Made by a program: the position numbers and the translations under genes. From an uncultured Rubrobacteraceae bacterium (GTDB lineage: Bacteria; Actinomycetota; Rubrobacteria; Rubrobacterales; Rubrobacteraceae), in assembly GCA_902806085.1 (NCBI GenBank), contig CADCVH010000098.1:1-64000 (forward strand): DNA of 64,000 bases, in the 5' to 3' direction. The notes beneath the pieces were generated by a model. It had not been told where the DNA came from. It searched no databases and saw only the letters and a list, made by a program, of their open reading frames with translations. Below, piece after piece: positions 47,533 through 57,724 of this stretch; position 1 is the first letter of the stretch, and every line of letters starts with the position of its first letter.

Positions 47533-48314
47533 CCGGCCCCCCCGGAACGGGCCGCCGTCATGTTCAACCTTACGTAGTCGAGGAGCGGGTCGCCGTCTAC
47601 GGACGAGATCTCCTCCGCCACCGCTCCCGCGAAAGGCTCCCTCTCAACCTCCGGCAACTTCTCCAGATGCCCCCCGAGGACGACGGTCGCGAGGAAACGC
47701 GCCAGCTCCCCGACCGACCCGAACCGCGTCGGCTCCTCGTGCAGCCAGGTCTCGACGCCCTCGAACCCGGCGGCCTCCAGCCGCTCCCTCGTCTCGCCGG
47801 CCCCGGCGTAGTTCTTGTCGTCGTCCCAGCCCTCGAAAGAGGAACGGAAACGCTCCCGCGACATGACCTCCCGCGTGGCGCGGGTCGCCCTGGAGATGTT
47901 CCCCTCGCCGCCGCACTGGGCCGCCAGCCGCCCACCCGGCTTCAGGGCGCCCGCGAGGCGCCCGAAGAGGCGGCGGTGGTCTTTTATCCAGTGGAACGTG
48001 GCGGTAGAGAAGACCAGATCCACGGGCTCCTCGACCTCCAGCTCCAGCAAATCCTGGTGCTCCACCCGCACCCGCGACTCCCCCGCGAACCTCCCGCCCG
48101 CAGCCTCCACCATCGCCCGCGACCCGTCGACCGCCAGCACCGTCCCCCGCGGCAACCTCTCCAACAGAAGCCCCGTCACCTTCCCCGTCCCGCACCCCGC
48201 GTCGATAACGTCCTCGTCGCCCCTCAAGTCCACGTGCCCCAGGAACTCGGCCCCCCACCGCGTCTGCGGGGAAGAGAGCCCCTCGTACGCGACGGCGTTC
48301 CACTCGCGCGCCAA
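47529..48314 (-). CDS. class I SAM-dependent methyltransferase (Tam-like)
   Basis: DVIDAGCGTGKVTGLLLERLPRGTVLAVDGSRAMVEAA; ATFHWIKDHRRLF. Confidence 0.92.
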   Translation of the reverse strand: MAREWNAVAYEGLSSPQTRWGAEFLGHVDLRGDEDVIDAGCGTGKVTGLLLERLPRGTVLAVDGSRAMVEAAGGRFAGESRVRVEHQDLLELEVEEPVDLVFSTATFHWIKDHRRLFGRLAGALKPGGRLAAQCGGEGNISRATRATREVMSRERFRSSFEGWDDDKNYAGAGETRERLEAAGFEGVETWLHEEPTRFGSVGELARFLATVVLGGHLEKLPEVEREPFAGAVAEEISSVDGDPLLDYVRLNMTAARSGGAG

Positions 48315-48334
48315 GCTAGGGCCGCCCCTTGTTT

Positions 48335-48365
48335 TGTTTCAACATGTGAGACACAATGTTTAACA
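48335..48365 (+). promoter_or_regulatory. candidate IclR-type operator
   Basis: Two short palindromes TGTTTCAACA and TGTTTAACA in an AT-rich pocket immediately upstream of the IclR gene. Confidence 0.45.
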
Positions 48366-48366
48366 T

Positions 48367-49071
48367 ATGGACAGTATAGGAGAAGCGCGGGTTGGGGGCA
48401 AGAGCGGGGTTGGGGTTTTGGACAAGGCGGTTGGGATTCTATCCTTTCTGGCCGAGGGCGGGCCGGCGACTCTGGCGGGGGTGGTGCGGGGGACGGGGTT
48501 GGCGCGTCCGACGGCGTACCGGCTGTTGTCGGCGCTGGAGGCGCACGGGCTGGTGGCGCGGGAGGAGGGGCGGTACTACCTCGGGCTGCGGCTCTTGAGT
48601 TGGGGGGGAAGGGCGGTGGGGTCGGCGCTGGTCGGGGCCGCCATGCCGGTGCTCGAGGCGCTGCGGGACAGGACCGGGGAGAGCACGCAGCTCTACGTGA
48701 AAGAGGGGGACCGCCGGGTGTGCGTGGCCTCGGTGGAGCGGACGGGCGGGGGGCTGCGGGACGCGGTGCCCGTGGGGGCGGTGCTGCCGCTGGGGCACGG
48801 TTCCGGGGGTAGGGTGCTTCTGGCGTGGTCGGAGGGTGCGGAAGCGCCGGATCTCGCGGAGACCCGGGCCCTGGGGTGGGCGGAGAGCGTGGCCGAGCGG
48901 GAGGCCGGCGTGGCGAGCGTCAGCGCGCCCGTCCTCGGCCCCGACGGGGGCTTGAGGGCGGCGGTGTGCGCCAGCGGCCCGGTCTCGCGGCTCGGCGAGC
49001 ACCCGGGGGAGAGGCTGGCGGGGCTGGTGGTGGAGGCGGCGCGGGAGATACAGGAGGCCGGGGTCCGCTAG
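48367..49071 (+). CDS. IclR-family transcriptional regulator
   Basis: VLDKAVGILSFLAEGGPATLAGVVRGTGLARPTAYRLLSALEAHGLVAREEGRYYLGLRLL. Confidence 0.95.
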   Translation: MDSIGEARVGGKSGVGVLDKAVGILSFLAEGGPATLAGVVRGTGLARPTAYRLLSALEAHGLVAREEGRYYLGLRLLSWGGRAVGSALVGAAMPVLEALRDRTGESTQLYVKEGDRRVCVASVERTGGGLRDAVPVGAVLPLGHGSGGRVLLAWSEGAEAPDLAETRALGWAESVAEREAGVASVSAPVLGPDGGLRAAVCASGPVSRLGEHPGERLAGLVVEAAREIQEAGVR

Positions 49072-49279
49072 GGCGGTATGCGGGGGTGCCGGGTGCCTGC
49101 GAACCGCGCGGTCTCGCCGCGACGGCCGGGGTTTGTGGGCCGTCGCTGGCGGCGTGTGCTACGGCGGCGGGCGCTTACGGTCGCGCTGCGCAGCAAGAAG
49201 GAGATCTCGGGCCTCAGGCGGGCGGGGGACCTCGTCGCCCGTGCTCTCGCCCTGATCCGCCCCCGCGTTCGCGCCGGGG

Positions 49280-49412
49280 TCGGGCTCGGCTCAAGGTGCT
49301 CGGCCAGGAACGCTTCGGTCGGCGCCCATCCCGGTACGACGGCGGCGGGGTGCAGGTTGACGAGGTCCAGCAGGGCCGGCAGATGGGTCCGCTCGTAGGG
49401 TAGTACGCGCAA
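49280..49412 (-). pseudogene. N-terminal fragment of a GNAT-like protein
   Basis: MRVLPYERTHLPALLDLVNLHPAAVVPGWAPTEAFLAEHLE then low-complexity frame. Confidence 0.5.
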
Positions 49413-49546
49413 GATAAGTTCCCCTTCCCGGTAACGGTCGGAGTCCAGGCCGCACCGGGGGAGGACGCGCGTGTTCGATGGTGCCGCGTCAGATCACGCC
49501 GGCATCCTAACCCCCGTCCCCGCGGGCACAACCCGCGCGAGGGGCG

Positions 49547-51190
49547 TCACGCCAGGCGGCGTTGGTACAGCCTCTCAAGGGCCGGCTCCCCTGAGCCGTC
49601 GAGGGTCGCCTTCTCGAAGGTGATGGTGGCGCCCGGGCCGTCGAGCTCCAGGGTGGCGACCTGGTTGTCGAAGAAGGGGGCGTCGTGGGTGAGACGCCAG
49701 TTGAGGTCTTCCCTCCCGACCCCGGCCAGGCGGGCGAGCAGGCGCCCGGCGAGGGCGGCACCGCCGTTCCAGGCGGCGGACTGGAGGCGGGACTTTTTGC
49801 CGGGGAGGGCGTTGCGCAGGGGGGAGCAGACGGCCTGGTAGATCCGGCTGATGGCCTTCGTGTTCTGGAAGCCCGCTTCGGCGAGGTAGCCGTGGTGGAC
49901 GTCGCCGGAGAGCACCTGGACGGTCGAGGGCGGGTCGCCCTTGCGGCCGGCGGCGACGCTCTTCAGGAGTTCGGCCATCTTCGTGAAAGAGTCGTGGAAC
50001 GAGGCCCAGTGGTCGAGGTCCTGGGAGCGGCGGAGGTCTTCGGCCCACTTCGCGGCGCGTTCGCCCCAGGCGCCGGCGCAGAGCCTCTCGTTCCAGGCCT
50101 GGAGGTGGTGCATGCCGGGTCCGAGCATCACGGGGAGGGAGGTGCCGAGGAGGAGGTGGTCGAAACCGCCGGTTGCCCTGTCCTCTATCCAGGACCATTC
50201 TTCCGCGTCGACCATGGAGCGGTTCCCCTCTTCCAGCACCCTTCCGCCCCGGGAGTCTACGACGAGCAGCCTGACGTTACCGAAGTCGCGGCAGAAGCTC
50301 CAGCGCGCCACCGTGGAGTCCCGGTGGGATCGGTGGGCGGCTTCCCGCAGGAGCGGCCAGGCGTCGTCCGCGGCCACTATATCGGCGTACAGGTCGTTGT
50401 CCTGCAACTCCCCCGGGGGCAGGTTTCCGAGGTGCTGGTAGACCAGGTACGAGACGTGGCCGCCGGCGATCTGGTCGTTCCAGTAGGGTCGGTGGCGTAT
50501 CTCTTCCAACCAGGCGGCCGAGACGTTCCAGTCGTCGCCTACCTCGTGGTCGTCGAAGACCATGGCCGAGGGGACGGTGGAGAGTAGCCAGCGGATCGCG
50601 GGGTCCCCCCAGACGTCCCGGTACAGACGGGCGTACTCCTCGAAGTCCGCGACGACCTCGCCCGGGGCGTGGTTAGTGTCGCGCCGGGAGCGGATGAACT
50701 CCAGGGCGTCGAAGGGGGGTTTGTGAGCGTAGATCTGGTCCCCCAGCAACACCAGGGCCTGGGGCAACTCTTCGGCCGGCTCGTCGCGCAGCCTCATCGC
50801 CGTGGCGTACAGGGCGTCCACCCCAAGGCCCCTGGAATCTTTCGAGAGGTCCAGGGTGTACGGCGCCTCGTGGGGTGCTGCGATGCGGCACGAGCCGAAG
50901 ACGAGCTTTACAACCTCGCCGTCTTCCGCCGTGCGGACGACGCTCGGCGGGAAGGGGGAACCGGGCTCCGGCCAGGCCTTTCTCCCGTCGAGCCCGACCT
51001 CGTACTCGTAGGTCTTCCCGGGATCCAGGCCCGTTACGTGGACCAGGGCGTAGTGGTGGTCCCCGACGCGGAAGGTGGGCGTCGAGCAGCCCGGGACCTC
51101 GACCTGGCAGGGCGCGTCCGTCTCGACCCAGACGGTTGCCTCGGACGCGTCGGCGTGGCGCAGCAGGGGTCCCAGGACGAGCTCAGGCAC
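49547..51190 (-). CDS. PhoD-like metallophosphatase
   Basis: Fn3-like N-terminus (ATVWVETDAPCQVEV), FGSCRIAAPHE, LLGDQIYAHKPP, AMVFDDHEVGDDWNVS, VLSGDVHHGYLAE. Confidence 0.92.
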   Translation of the reverse strand: MPELVLGPLLRHADASEATVWVETDAPCQVEVPGCSTPTFRVGDHHYALVHVTGLDPGKTYEYEVGLDGRKAWPEPGSPFPPSVVRTAEDGEVVKLVFGSCRIAAPHEAPYTLDLSKDSRGLGVDALYATAMRLRDEPAEELPQALVLLGDQIYAHKPPFDALEFIRSRRDTNHAPGEVVADFEEYARLYRDVWGDPAIRWLLSTVPSAMVFDDHEVGDDWNVSAAWLEEIRHRPYWNDQIAGGHVSYLVYQHLGNLPPGELQDNDLYADIVAADDAWPLLREAAHRSHRDSTVARWSFCRDFGNVRLLVVDSRGGRVLEEGNRSMVDAEEWSWIEDRATGGFDHLLLGTSLPVMLGPGMHHLQAWNERLCAGAWGERAAKWAEDLRRSQDLDHWASFHDSFTKMAELLKSVAAGRKGDPPSTVQVLSGDVHHGYLAEAGFQNTKAISRIYQAVCSPLRNALPGKKSRLQSAAWNGGAALAGRLLARLAGVGREDLNWRLTHDAPFFDNQVATLELDGPGATITFEKATLDGSGEPALERLYQRRLA

Positions 51191-51370
51191 CCGCGCCGCC
51201 GCGGATCCCTACGCCATCTACGCTTCCCACCCGCGCCCTCCTTCCCATCGCAGGCCGCAAGCATACACCGTCCGGCCCGCCTCACCCACGCTCCCGTATA
51301 GAATTGCGCCGCTGGGTCGAACCCGGGCGGCGGTGGCGCCGGGGTTCGGCGGGGGTCACCGACGGGGAGG

Positions 51371-52123
51371 ATGCAGATGCCTGACACCAGGCTGGCTGTC
51401 GTTACGGGGGCGTCGTCCGGGATCGGGGCGGCGACGGCGCGGGCGCTGGCACGGGGCGGCTTCGAGGTCGCCCTCGGCGCCCGGCGCGGGGACCGCATCG
51501 AGGCCCTGGCCGCCGAGATCGGGGGGCACGCCAGGGAGCTCGACGTAACGGACGCCGGCTCGGTAGAAGGGTTCGCCGCGTGGACGGAGGGGCTCGGCGG
51601 CGCGTCGGTGCTCGTCAACAACGCGGGCGGGGCGAAGGGGCTCGAGCCGGTAGCGGAGATGCACGAGGAGCGCTGGCGCTGGATGTACGAGGTAAACGTG
51701 CTCGGCCTCGCGATGATGACGAAGGCGCTCCTGCCGCAGGTCCTCAGGTCCGGCAGCGGCCACGTGGTCATCATCGGCTCGGCGGCGGGGACCGAGGCTT
51801 ACGCCAGGGGCGCCGGCTACGCCGCGGCCAAGTTCGGGGCCCACGCCGTCTTCGGCAGCCTGAGGCTGGAGCTCCTCGGCGAGGACGTGCGGGTCACCGA
51901 GGTCATGCCGGGGGCGGTGCGCACCGAGTTCGGCCTCGTGCGCTTCGAGGGCGACGAGGAGAAGGCCGAGGCGCCGTACAAGGGCATCACGCCGCTCACC
52001 CCCGACGACGTCGCCGAGTGCGTGCGCTGGGCCGTCACCCTCCCCCCGCACGTCAACGTGGACCGCCTCGACGTGAGGCCGGTGCGGCAGGGCGCCGTCA
52101 CCCTCTTCGCCCGCGACGAATGA
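51371..52123 (+). CDS. short-chain dehydrogenase/reductase (YdfG-like)
   Basis: AVVTGASSGIGAATARAL, VNNAGGAKGLEP, YAAAKFGAHAVFGSLRLELLGEDVRVTEVMPGAVRTEF. Confidence 0.93.
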   Translation: MQMPDTRLAVVTGASSGIGAATARALARGGFEVALGARRGDRIEALAAEIGGHARELDVTDAGSVEGFAAWTEGLGGASVLVNNAGGAKGLEPVAEMHEERWRWMYEVNVLGLAMMTKALLPQVLRSGSGHVVIIGSAAGTEAYARGAGYAAAKFGAHAVFGSLRLELLGEDVRVTEVMPGAVRTEFGLVRFEGDEEKAEAPYKGITPLTPDDVAECVRWAVTLPPHVNVDRLDVRPVRQGAVTLFARDE

Positions 52124-52181
52124 GAAAGGGGGCGGCGGGGCCACGGGTGGGACCGGGGGCCCCGTTTGCTAGAATCGGGCG

Positions 52182-53174
52182 ATGCGGGGCAGACAGAGAG
52201 TATTCAGCGGGACACAGCCGAGCGGCAGGTCCCACCTGGGGACGTACCTGGGGGCCTTGAAGAACTGGGTCTCTGTGCAGGATGACTACGACTGCTTTTT
52301 CTGCATCGTGGATCTGCACGCGCTGACCGTGCCGCAGGACCCCAAAGTCTTGCGGGCGAACGTGCGCGAGATGGCGGCCCTCTACATGGCGGTCGGCCTC
52401 GACCCGGAGAAGTCCATCATTTTCCGCCAGAGCCGGGTCTCCGAGCATGCGGAGCTCTCCTGGCTCCTAAACTGCGTGGCGAGGGTCGGCGAGCTCTCGC
52501 GCATGACGCAGTTCAAGGACAAGGCGCAGAAGGGCGGGGCCGACTCCGCGAGCGTCGGGCTCTACGACTACCCCGTGCTCCAGGCCGCCGACGTCCTCCT
52601 GTACAACGCCCACCTCGTGCCCGTGGGGGAAGACCAACGCCAGCACCTGGAGCTCATGCGGACGCTCGCCCGGCGCTTCAACGGGCTCTACGGCGAGACC
52701 TTCGTGGTGCCGGAGCCCATGATCCTGGACGTCGGGGCCAGGGTGATGGCCCTCGACGACCCCACGAGCAAGATGAGCAAGAGCGCGCCCACCCCGGCGG
52801 GCTACGTGGAGCTATTGGACGAGCCCGACATCATACGGCGCAAGATCCGCCGCGCCAGGACAGACTCGGGCTCCGGGGTGGTTGCCTCCCCGGAGAAGCC
52901 CGCGATAGCGAACCTGCTGAACATCTACGCCGGGCTTACGGGCCTCCCCGTCCCCGAGATCGAGGAGCGATACCGCGGCAAGGGCTACGGCGACTTCAAG
53001 AAGGACCTCGGCGAGGTCGTCGTGGAGACCCTGGCCCCCATCCGGGAGCGCGCGCTCGAACTCCTGGACGACCCCAAAGAGCTCGACAGCCTCCTGGAGT
53101 CCGGCGCCGAGAGGGCCCGCGAGGTCGCCCACGCCACCCTGCGCGACGCCTGGACCAGGATGGGCCTGGACTAG
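52182..53174 (+). CDS. trpS: tryptophan--tRNA ligase
   Basis: VFSGTQPSGRSHLGTYLGALKNW, LYDYPVLQAADVLLYNAHLVPVGEDQRQHLEL, SKMSKS. Confidence 0.97.
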   Translation: MRGRQRVFSGTQPSGRSHLGTYLGALKNWVSVQDDYDCFFCIVDLHALTVPQDPKVLRANVREMAALYMAVGLDPEKSIIFRQSRVSEHAELSWLLNCVARVGELSRMTQFKDKAQKGGADSASVGLYDYPVLQAADVLLYNAHLVPVGEDQRQHLELMRTLARRFNGLYGETFVVPEPMILDVGARVMALDDPTSKMSKSAPTPAGYVELLDEPDIIRRKIRRARTDSGSGVVASPEKPAIANLLNIYAGLTGLPVPEIEERYRGKGYGDFKKDLGEVVVETLAPIRERALELLDDPKELDSLLESGAERAREVAHATLRDAWTRMGLD

Positions 53175-53205
53175 TGGACCGTAAGGGCCGGGTGCCGGGA
53201 AGACT

Positions 53206-53949
53206 TTGACGCCCCTCGTCCTCGTGCCGGGGCTCCTGTGCGACGGGCGGCTGTGGCGCCACCAGGTCGAGGGCCTCGCGGACCTCGCGGGCCGGGTCTT
53301 GGCTCCCGAGGTAACCGGCCAGGACTCCATAGCGGGGATGGCGCGCGGCATCCTCGAAGCCGCCCCCGAACGGTTCTCGCTCGCGGGCCTCTCGATGGGG
53401 GGCTACGTCGCTTTGGAGGTCGTGCGGCAGGCGCCGGACCGCGTCGAGGCGCTCGCCCTGCTCGACACCTCGGCCAGGCCCGACACCCCGGGGCAAACCG
53501 GGGCGCGGCTCGCGCTCATCGAGCTTGCCCGGGCCGGCCGGTTCGACGAGGTGTGGCGCGCGCTCCTGCCGAAGATAGTCCACCCCGACCGGGTCGGGGA
53601 CCCCGGGATCCGGCTCGCCGTCAGGGAGATGGCCCACGCCGTCGGCCCGGGGGGTTTCGAGCGGCAGGAGCGCGCGATCATCGGCCGTCCCGACAGTCGC
53701 CCCAGCCTGCCGGCCATCTCCTGCCCGACCCTCGTCCTGTGCGGGCGGGACGACGCCCTCACGCCCCCGCACCTGCACAAAGAGATCGCCGACGGGATAC
53801 CGGGGGCACGCCTCTGCCAGATCGACCGCTGCGGCCACCTCTCCACCCTCGAACGCCCGGAAGCCGTCACGCGCGCCATGCGCTCGTGGCTCGAATCCCC
53901 CCGGCTCGACCCACGAGCGCCTGCTAAGAGTCGAGGGGTGCTGGGGTAG
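53206..53949 (+). CDS. alpha/beta hydrolase
   Basis: LAGLSMGGYVALEVVRQAPDRVEALALLDTSAR; TTG start. Confidence 0.9.
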   Translation: MTPLVLVPGLLCDGRLWRHQVEGLADLAGRVLAPEVTGQDSIAGMARGILEAAPERFSLAGLSMGGYVALEVVRQAPDRVEALALLDTSARPDTPGQTGARLALIELARAGRFDEVWRALLPKIVHPDRVGDPGIRLAVREMAHAVGPGGFERQERAIIGRPDSRPSLPAISCPTLVLCGRDDALTPPHLHKEIADGIPGARLCQIDRCGHLSTLERPEAVTRAMRSWLESPRLDPRAPAKSRGVLG

Positions 53950-54006
53950 GCCCCGGGACGACGGCTATACTGCGGGCGACGCAGGCCATCCGGCACCAGG
54001 GGACAG

Positions 54007-55692
54007 ATGCGACGCCTCAGAACCACGCTCGACCGCATAGACCGCAAGGGCTACGGCGCGTACAAGGACCTCGCCGGCTCCTTCGAGTTCGACGGCTTCA
54101 CGCTGTTTATCGACAGGGTGCAGCGCGACCCGTTCGCCCCGCCGTCCCTGATCCGGGTCCGGACGAAGGGGAACCGCTTCGATCTCTCCCTCTTCGAGAA
54201 CCCTGTTCGGCGGGTCGCTTTCGAGGACTTCCTGACGCGGGGGGTGGACCGGGCCGTCCGCGAGGTCGTGCGCGGCGATCGCGGCTCGGGCGGCAGCGGG
54301 AGGGTCGAGATACAGACCCCCTCCCAGAAGATCCTCCCCCGCACCTCGATGGTCGTGGCGAGGGATTTCGTCGAGGCGAGGATGGCCGTCGGTCTTCCGG
54401 CCCGGGGACGGAGCGTTGACGGCAGGGCGGCCCGCGCCGTGCTGCTCGAAGAGCTGCCTGAGGTCATCGGGCGGGTGCTGACGCCGGAGAGCCTCGATGG
54501 GGATAGGGCGAGGCTGCACGTCGAAACGGTGGAAGACGCGAACCACCTGCGGGGCTTCCTCCCCTCCCTCGGCCTCGTGGCGTTCGTGGCGGACGGGGCG
54601 GTGCTGCCGCGGGAGAGCGGGGCGAGCGACCGGCCGTTGGGGGAGGGCGCGGTGCGTTTCGAGAGCCCGGCGCCATTCCGGGTCGGGGTGGAGCTTCCCA
54701 ACCGGGGCGCGGTAACCGGCATGGGGATACCGGAGGGCGTTACGCTCATCGTCGGGGGCGGGTTTCATGGGAAGAGCACGCTGCTTTCGGCGCTTTCTTG
54801 GGGGGTATACGACCACGTACCGGGGGACGGGCGGGAGCTCGTGGTGGCGCGGCCCGACGCGGTAAAGGTCAGGGCCGAGGACGGCAGAAGTGTCGCGGGG
54901 GTGGACATCTCGGCCATGATCGGGGAGCTGCCGGGTGGAAGGTCTACCGGGGGTTTCTCCACCCCGAACGCCTCCGGCTCGACCTCCCAGGCGGCGAACA
55001 TCGCGGAGGCGTTGGAGGTCGGCACCTCCCTGCTCCTGGTGGACGAGGACACGAGCGCCACGAACTTCATGATCCGGGACGAGCGCATGCGCGAGCTCGT
55101 CCGCCGCGAGCCCATCACCCCGTTTATAGACCTCGTGCGCCCGCTGCACGCAGCGATGGGCGTCTCCACCATAGTCGTCGTCGGCGGGGTCGGCGACTAC
55201 CTGGAGGTGGCGGACCGCGTGATCCTGCTAGAAGACTACGCCGCCTCGGACGCCACCCAGCGGGCGCGCGAGGTCGTCGGGCGCTTCCCGCCCCGCGCCC
55301 CCCTCGAAGACAAGAAGATGCGCAGGCCGAAGCCCCGCCGCCTGCGGGCCTCGTCCCTGGACCTCCGTCGCGGGAAGCGGGAGGCGGCCAGGGGCCGGGG
55401 CCTCCACACGGTCGAGCTCGGGCGGGAGCGGGTGGACCTGTCCTCCGTGGAGCAGCTCGCCGAAGCGGGCCAGACGGAGGCCGCGGCCCGCATCATCGGC
55501 CGGTTCGCGAACGGCGGCGACAGGGAGATCGGGGGGGCGGTCGGGGAGGCGTTGGCGGGCGTTTCGGGGGACGGCCTAGAGGCTTTGGGCCAGTTCCGGG
55601 GGCATCCGGGGGAGATGAGCCTGCCGCGGGCGCAGGAGGTGGCGGCGGTGTTGAACAGGTTTCGCGGGCTCGCAGTGAACCCGGAGACGTAG
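54007..55692 (+). CDS. ABC_ATPase-domain P-loop protein (MRB1590/PF09818-like)
   Basis: GMGIPEGVTLIVGGGFHGKSTLLSALSWGVYDHVPGDGRE, FSTPNASGSTSQAANIAEALEVGTSLLLVDEDTSATNFMIRD. Confidence 0.92.
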   Translation: MRRLRTTLDRIDRKGYGAYKDLAGSFEFDGFTLFIDRVQRDPFAPPSLIRVRTKGNRFDLSLFENPVRRVAFEDFLTRGVDRAVREVVRGDRGSGGSGRVEIQTPSQKILPRTSMVVARDFVEARMAVGLPARGRSVDGRAARAVLLEELPEVIGRVLTPESLDGDRARLHVETVEDANHLRGFLPSLGLVAFVADGAVLPRESGASDRPLGEGAVRFESPAPFRVGVELPNRGAVTGMGIPEGVTLIVGGGFHGKSTLLSALSWGVYDHVPGDGRELVVARPDAVKVRAEDGRSVAGVDISAMIGELPGGRSTGGFSTPNASGSTSQAANIAEALEVGTSLLLVDEDTSATNFMIRDERMRELVRREPITPFIDLVRPLHAAMGVSTIVVVGGVGDYLEVADRVILLEDYAASDATQRAREVVGRFPPRAPLEDKKMRRPKPRRLRASSLDLRRGKREAARGRGLHTVELGRERVDLSSVEQLAEAGQTEAAARIIGRFANGGDREIGGAVGEALAGVSGDGLEALGQFRGHPGEMSLPRAQEVAAVLNRFRGLAVNPET

Positions 55693-55752
55693 CAGACGGC
55701 GGCGGCTGTTATTATTAACAGGATTTTCTAAGGGAGGATCCGCGGAAGCCAG

Positions 55753-56523
55753 ATGAGCGAACACGGTATCGAAGAGACCGGTAGCGAGGAGACCACGCCG
55801 TCCTGGTTCAGGATGAAGGCCGTGTTCGTGCACCTGTACACGGCCAGCGGGGCCGTGCTAGCGCTCCTGATGCTCGTCGCCGCCTTCCAGGGCGAGGCCG
55901 TCGAGGCTTTGTGGCTTATGTTCTTCTCCCTCCTGATAGACAGCACGGACGGCCTGCTCGCGAGGCGTTTTCGGGTCAGCGAGGCGCTCCCCTTCTTCGA
56001 CGGGGCGCTCCTGGACAACATCGTGGACTACATGACCTACGTCTTCGCCCCGATCGTGCTGCTGTGGAGCGAGGGCTACCTGCCCGACGGGAACGCCGGC
56101 ATCGTGCTCGCCTCGCTGCCGCTCTTGGCGTCGAGCTACCAGTTCTGCCGGGTGGACGCCAAGACCGACGACCACTTCTTCCTGGGCTTCCCGAGCTACT
56201 TCAACGTCGTGGCGTTCTACGCGATCGTGTTCGGGCCGGGGCCGGGGGCGCTGGCGGCGGTGCTCGTGGCGTGCTCGTTCCTGGTCTTCGTGCCCATCCG
56301 TTACGTCTACCCGACGCGCACGGCGGTCTTCAGGAGGCTCTCGCTCACCCTCACCGCGCTCTGGCTGGGGAGCTACGCGGCGATCCTGTGGCAGATGCCC
56401 GACCCGCACCCGCTGATCCTGGCCTTCTCGCTGCTCTACCTGTTCTACTACTTCGGCCTCTCCCTCTACCTCTCGGCCAAGATGCTCGAAGCCCGCCGCA
56501 TGGAGGAGCAGCCCGAGGGGTAA
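55753..56523 (+). CDS. phosphatidylcholine synthase-like CDP-alcohol phosphatidyltransferase
   Basis: VHLYTASGAVLALLMLVA, DSTDGLLARRFRVSEALPFFDGALLDNIVDYMTYVFAP, KTDDHFFLGFPSYFNVVAFY. Confidence 0.85.
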   Translation: MSEHGIEETGSEETTPSWFRMKAVFVHLYTASGAVLALLMLVAAFQGEAVEALWLMFFSLLIDSTDGLLARRFRVSEALPFFDGALLDNIVDYMTYVFAPIVLLWSEGYLPDGNAGIVLASLPLLASSYQFCRVDAKTDDHFFLGFPSYFNVVAFYAIVFGPGPGALAAVLVACSFLVFVPIRYVYPTRTAVFRRLSLTLTALWLGSYAAILWQMPDPHPLILAFSLLYLFYYFGLSLYLSAKMLEARRMEEQPEG

Positions 56524-56664
56524 ACCCGGTCACGCCGCTTCGCGGCCTTCTCTGCACGCCCCGGCCTCGCCCCCGCTCCCTGCATTCTGGCTTCTTGGTG
56601 CCGCTGACAGCCGGCGGCTGATAACCTTTTCGGGAAGATTCGAATAGATACAGGAGGAGCAGGC

Positions 56665-57714
56665 ATGGCGTTGAACGAGGCGTTGTTGAAGCGTTTGATC
56701 GAGACGCCCGGGGTGCCGGGGCGGGAGGAGCAGCAAAGGGCCATAGCCCGCGAGGAGCTCGGCGCCCTCACCGACGAGGTCCGCACGGACCCCATGGGCA
56801 GCGTCATCGGCACCAAGAACGGCGACGACGACGTGCGCGTCATGGTCGCCGCCCACACCGACGAGATCGGCTTCCTCGTCAAGCACGTCGACGATAAGGG
56901 CTTCCTGAGGTTGCAGACTCTGGGCGGGCACGACCCGGCGAACATGGTCTCCCAGCGCGTCGTCGTCACGACCGCGAACGGCGAGACGTTCAGGGGCGCG
57001 CTCCAGCCCCAGCGCAAGCCGCCCCACATCGCCACCGAGGCGGACAAGAAGCCGCCCAAGGCGGACGAGTTTTTCGTCGACCTCGGGATGCCGGCCGACG
57101 AGGTAAAGGAGAAGGTCCGCGTCGGGGACTACGCGGTCATGGACCGCACCCTGGAGAAGACCGGGGCCAACTACGTCGGCAAGGCGATGGACGACCGGGT
57201 CGGGGTCTTCGTCATGTACGAGGCGCTCCGGGCCATGGGCGGCCACGAGGCGACCGTGTACGCCGCGGCGACCTCCCAGGAGGAGGTGGGCCTGCGCGGG
57301 GCCGCCGCGAGCGGGTCGGCGCTTCAGCCCACCGTCGTCGTGGCGCTCGACGTGACGCTGGCGATGGACATACCCGGCGGGGGGAACGAGAACGAGATCA
57401 GCGCTTTAGGCAAGGGCGTGGCGCTCAAGATCATGGACGGCTACTCCATAAGCCACCCGAAGCTCGTCGAGCACTTCCGAAGCATCGCCGAGCGCGAGGG
57501 CATCCCGCACCAGATGGAGATACTCCCCTTCGGCGGCACCGACGCCGGCGGCGTCCAGCGCCTGCACGGCGGCATCCCGGCCATCACCCTCTCCATCCCC
57601 TGCCGCTACGTCCACACCCCGAACGAGATGGTGAACGAGGAAGACGTCCAGGCCGCCATAACCCTCCTCGCCCGTTTCCTGGAGGAGGCCCACACCGGGG
57701 ACTACGCGCTCTAG
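56665..57714 (+). CDS. M42-family metallopeptidase
   Basis: VMVAAHTDEIGFLVKHVDDKGFL, KAMDDRVGVFVMYEALR, AATSQEEVGLRGAAAS, IPCRYVHTPNEMVNEEDVQA. Confidence 0.95.
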   Translation: MALNEALLKRLIETPGVPGREEQQRAIAREELGALTDEVRTDPMGSVIGTKNGDDDVRVMVAAHTDEIGFLVKHVDDKGFLRLQTLGGHDPANMVSQRVVVTTANGETFRGALQPQRKPPHIATEADKKPPKADEFFVDLGMPADEVKEKVRVGDYAVMDRTLEKTGANYVGKAMDDRVGVFVMYEALRAMGGHEATVYAAATSQEEVGLRGAAASGSALQPTVVVALDVTLAMDIPGGGNENEISALGKGVALKIMDGYSISHPKLVEHFRSIAEREGIPHQMEILPFGGTDAGGVQRLHGGIPAITLSIPCRYVHTPNEMVNEEDVQAAITLLARFLEEAHTGDYAL

Positions 57715-57724
57715 GGCCCGTCCC

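Noticed and set aside
53870-53950. GGCTCGAATCCCCC resembling a tRNA T-arm
   Set aside because: Lies in the hydrolase 3' end; no acceptor or anticodon arms could be assembled.
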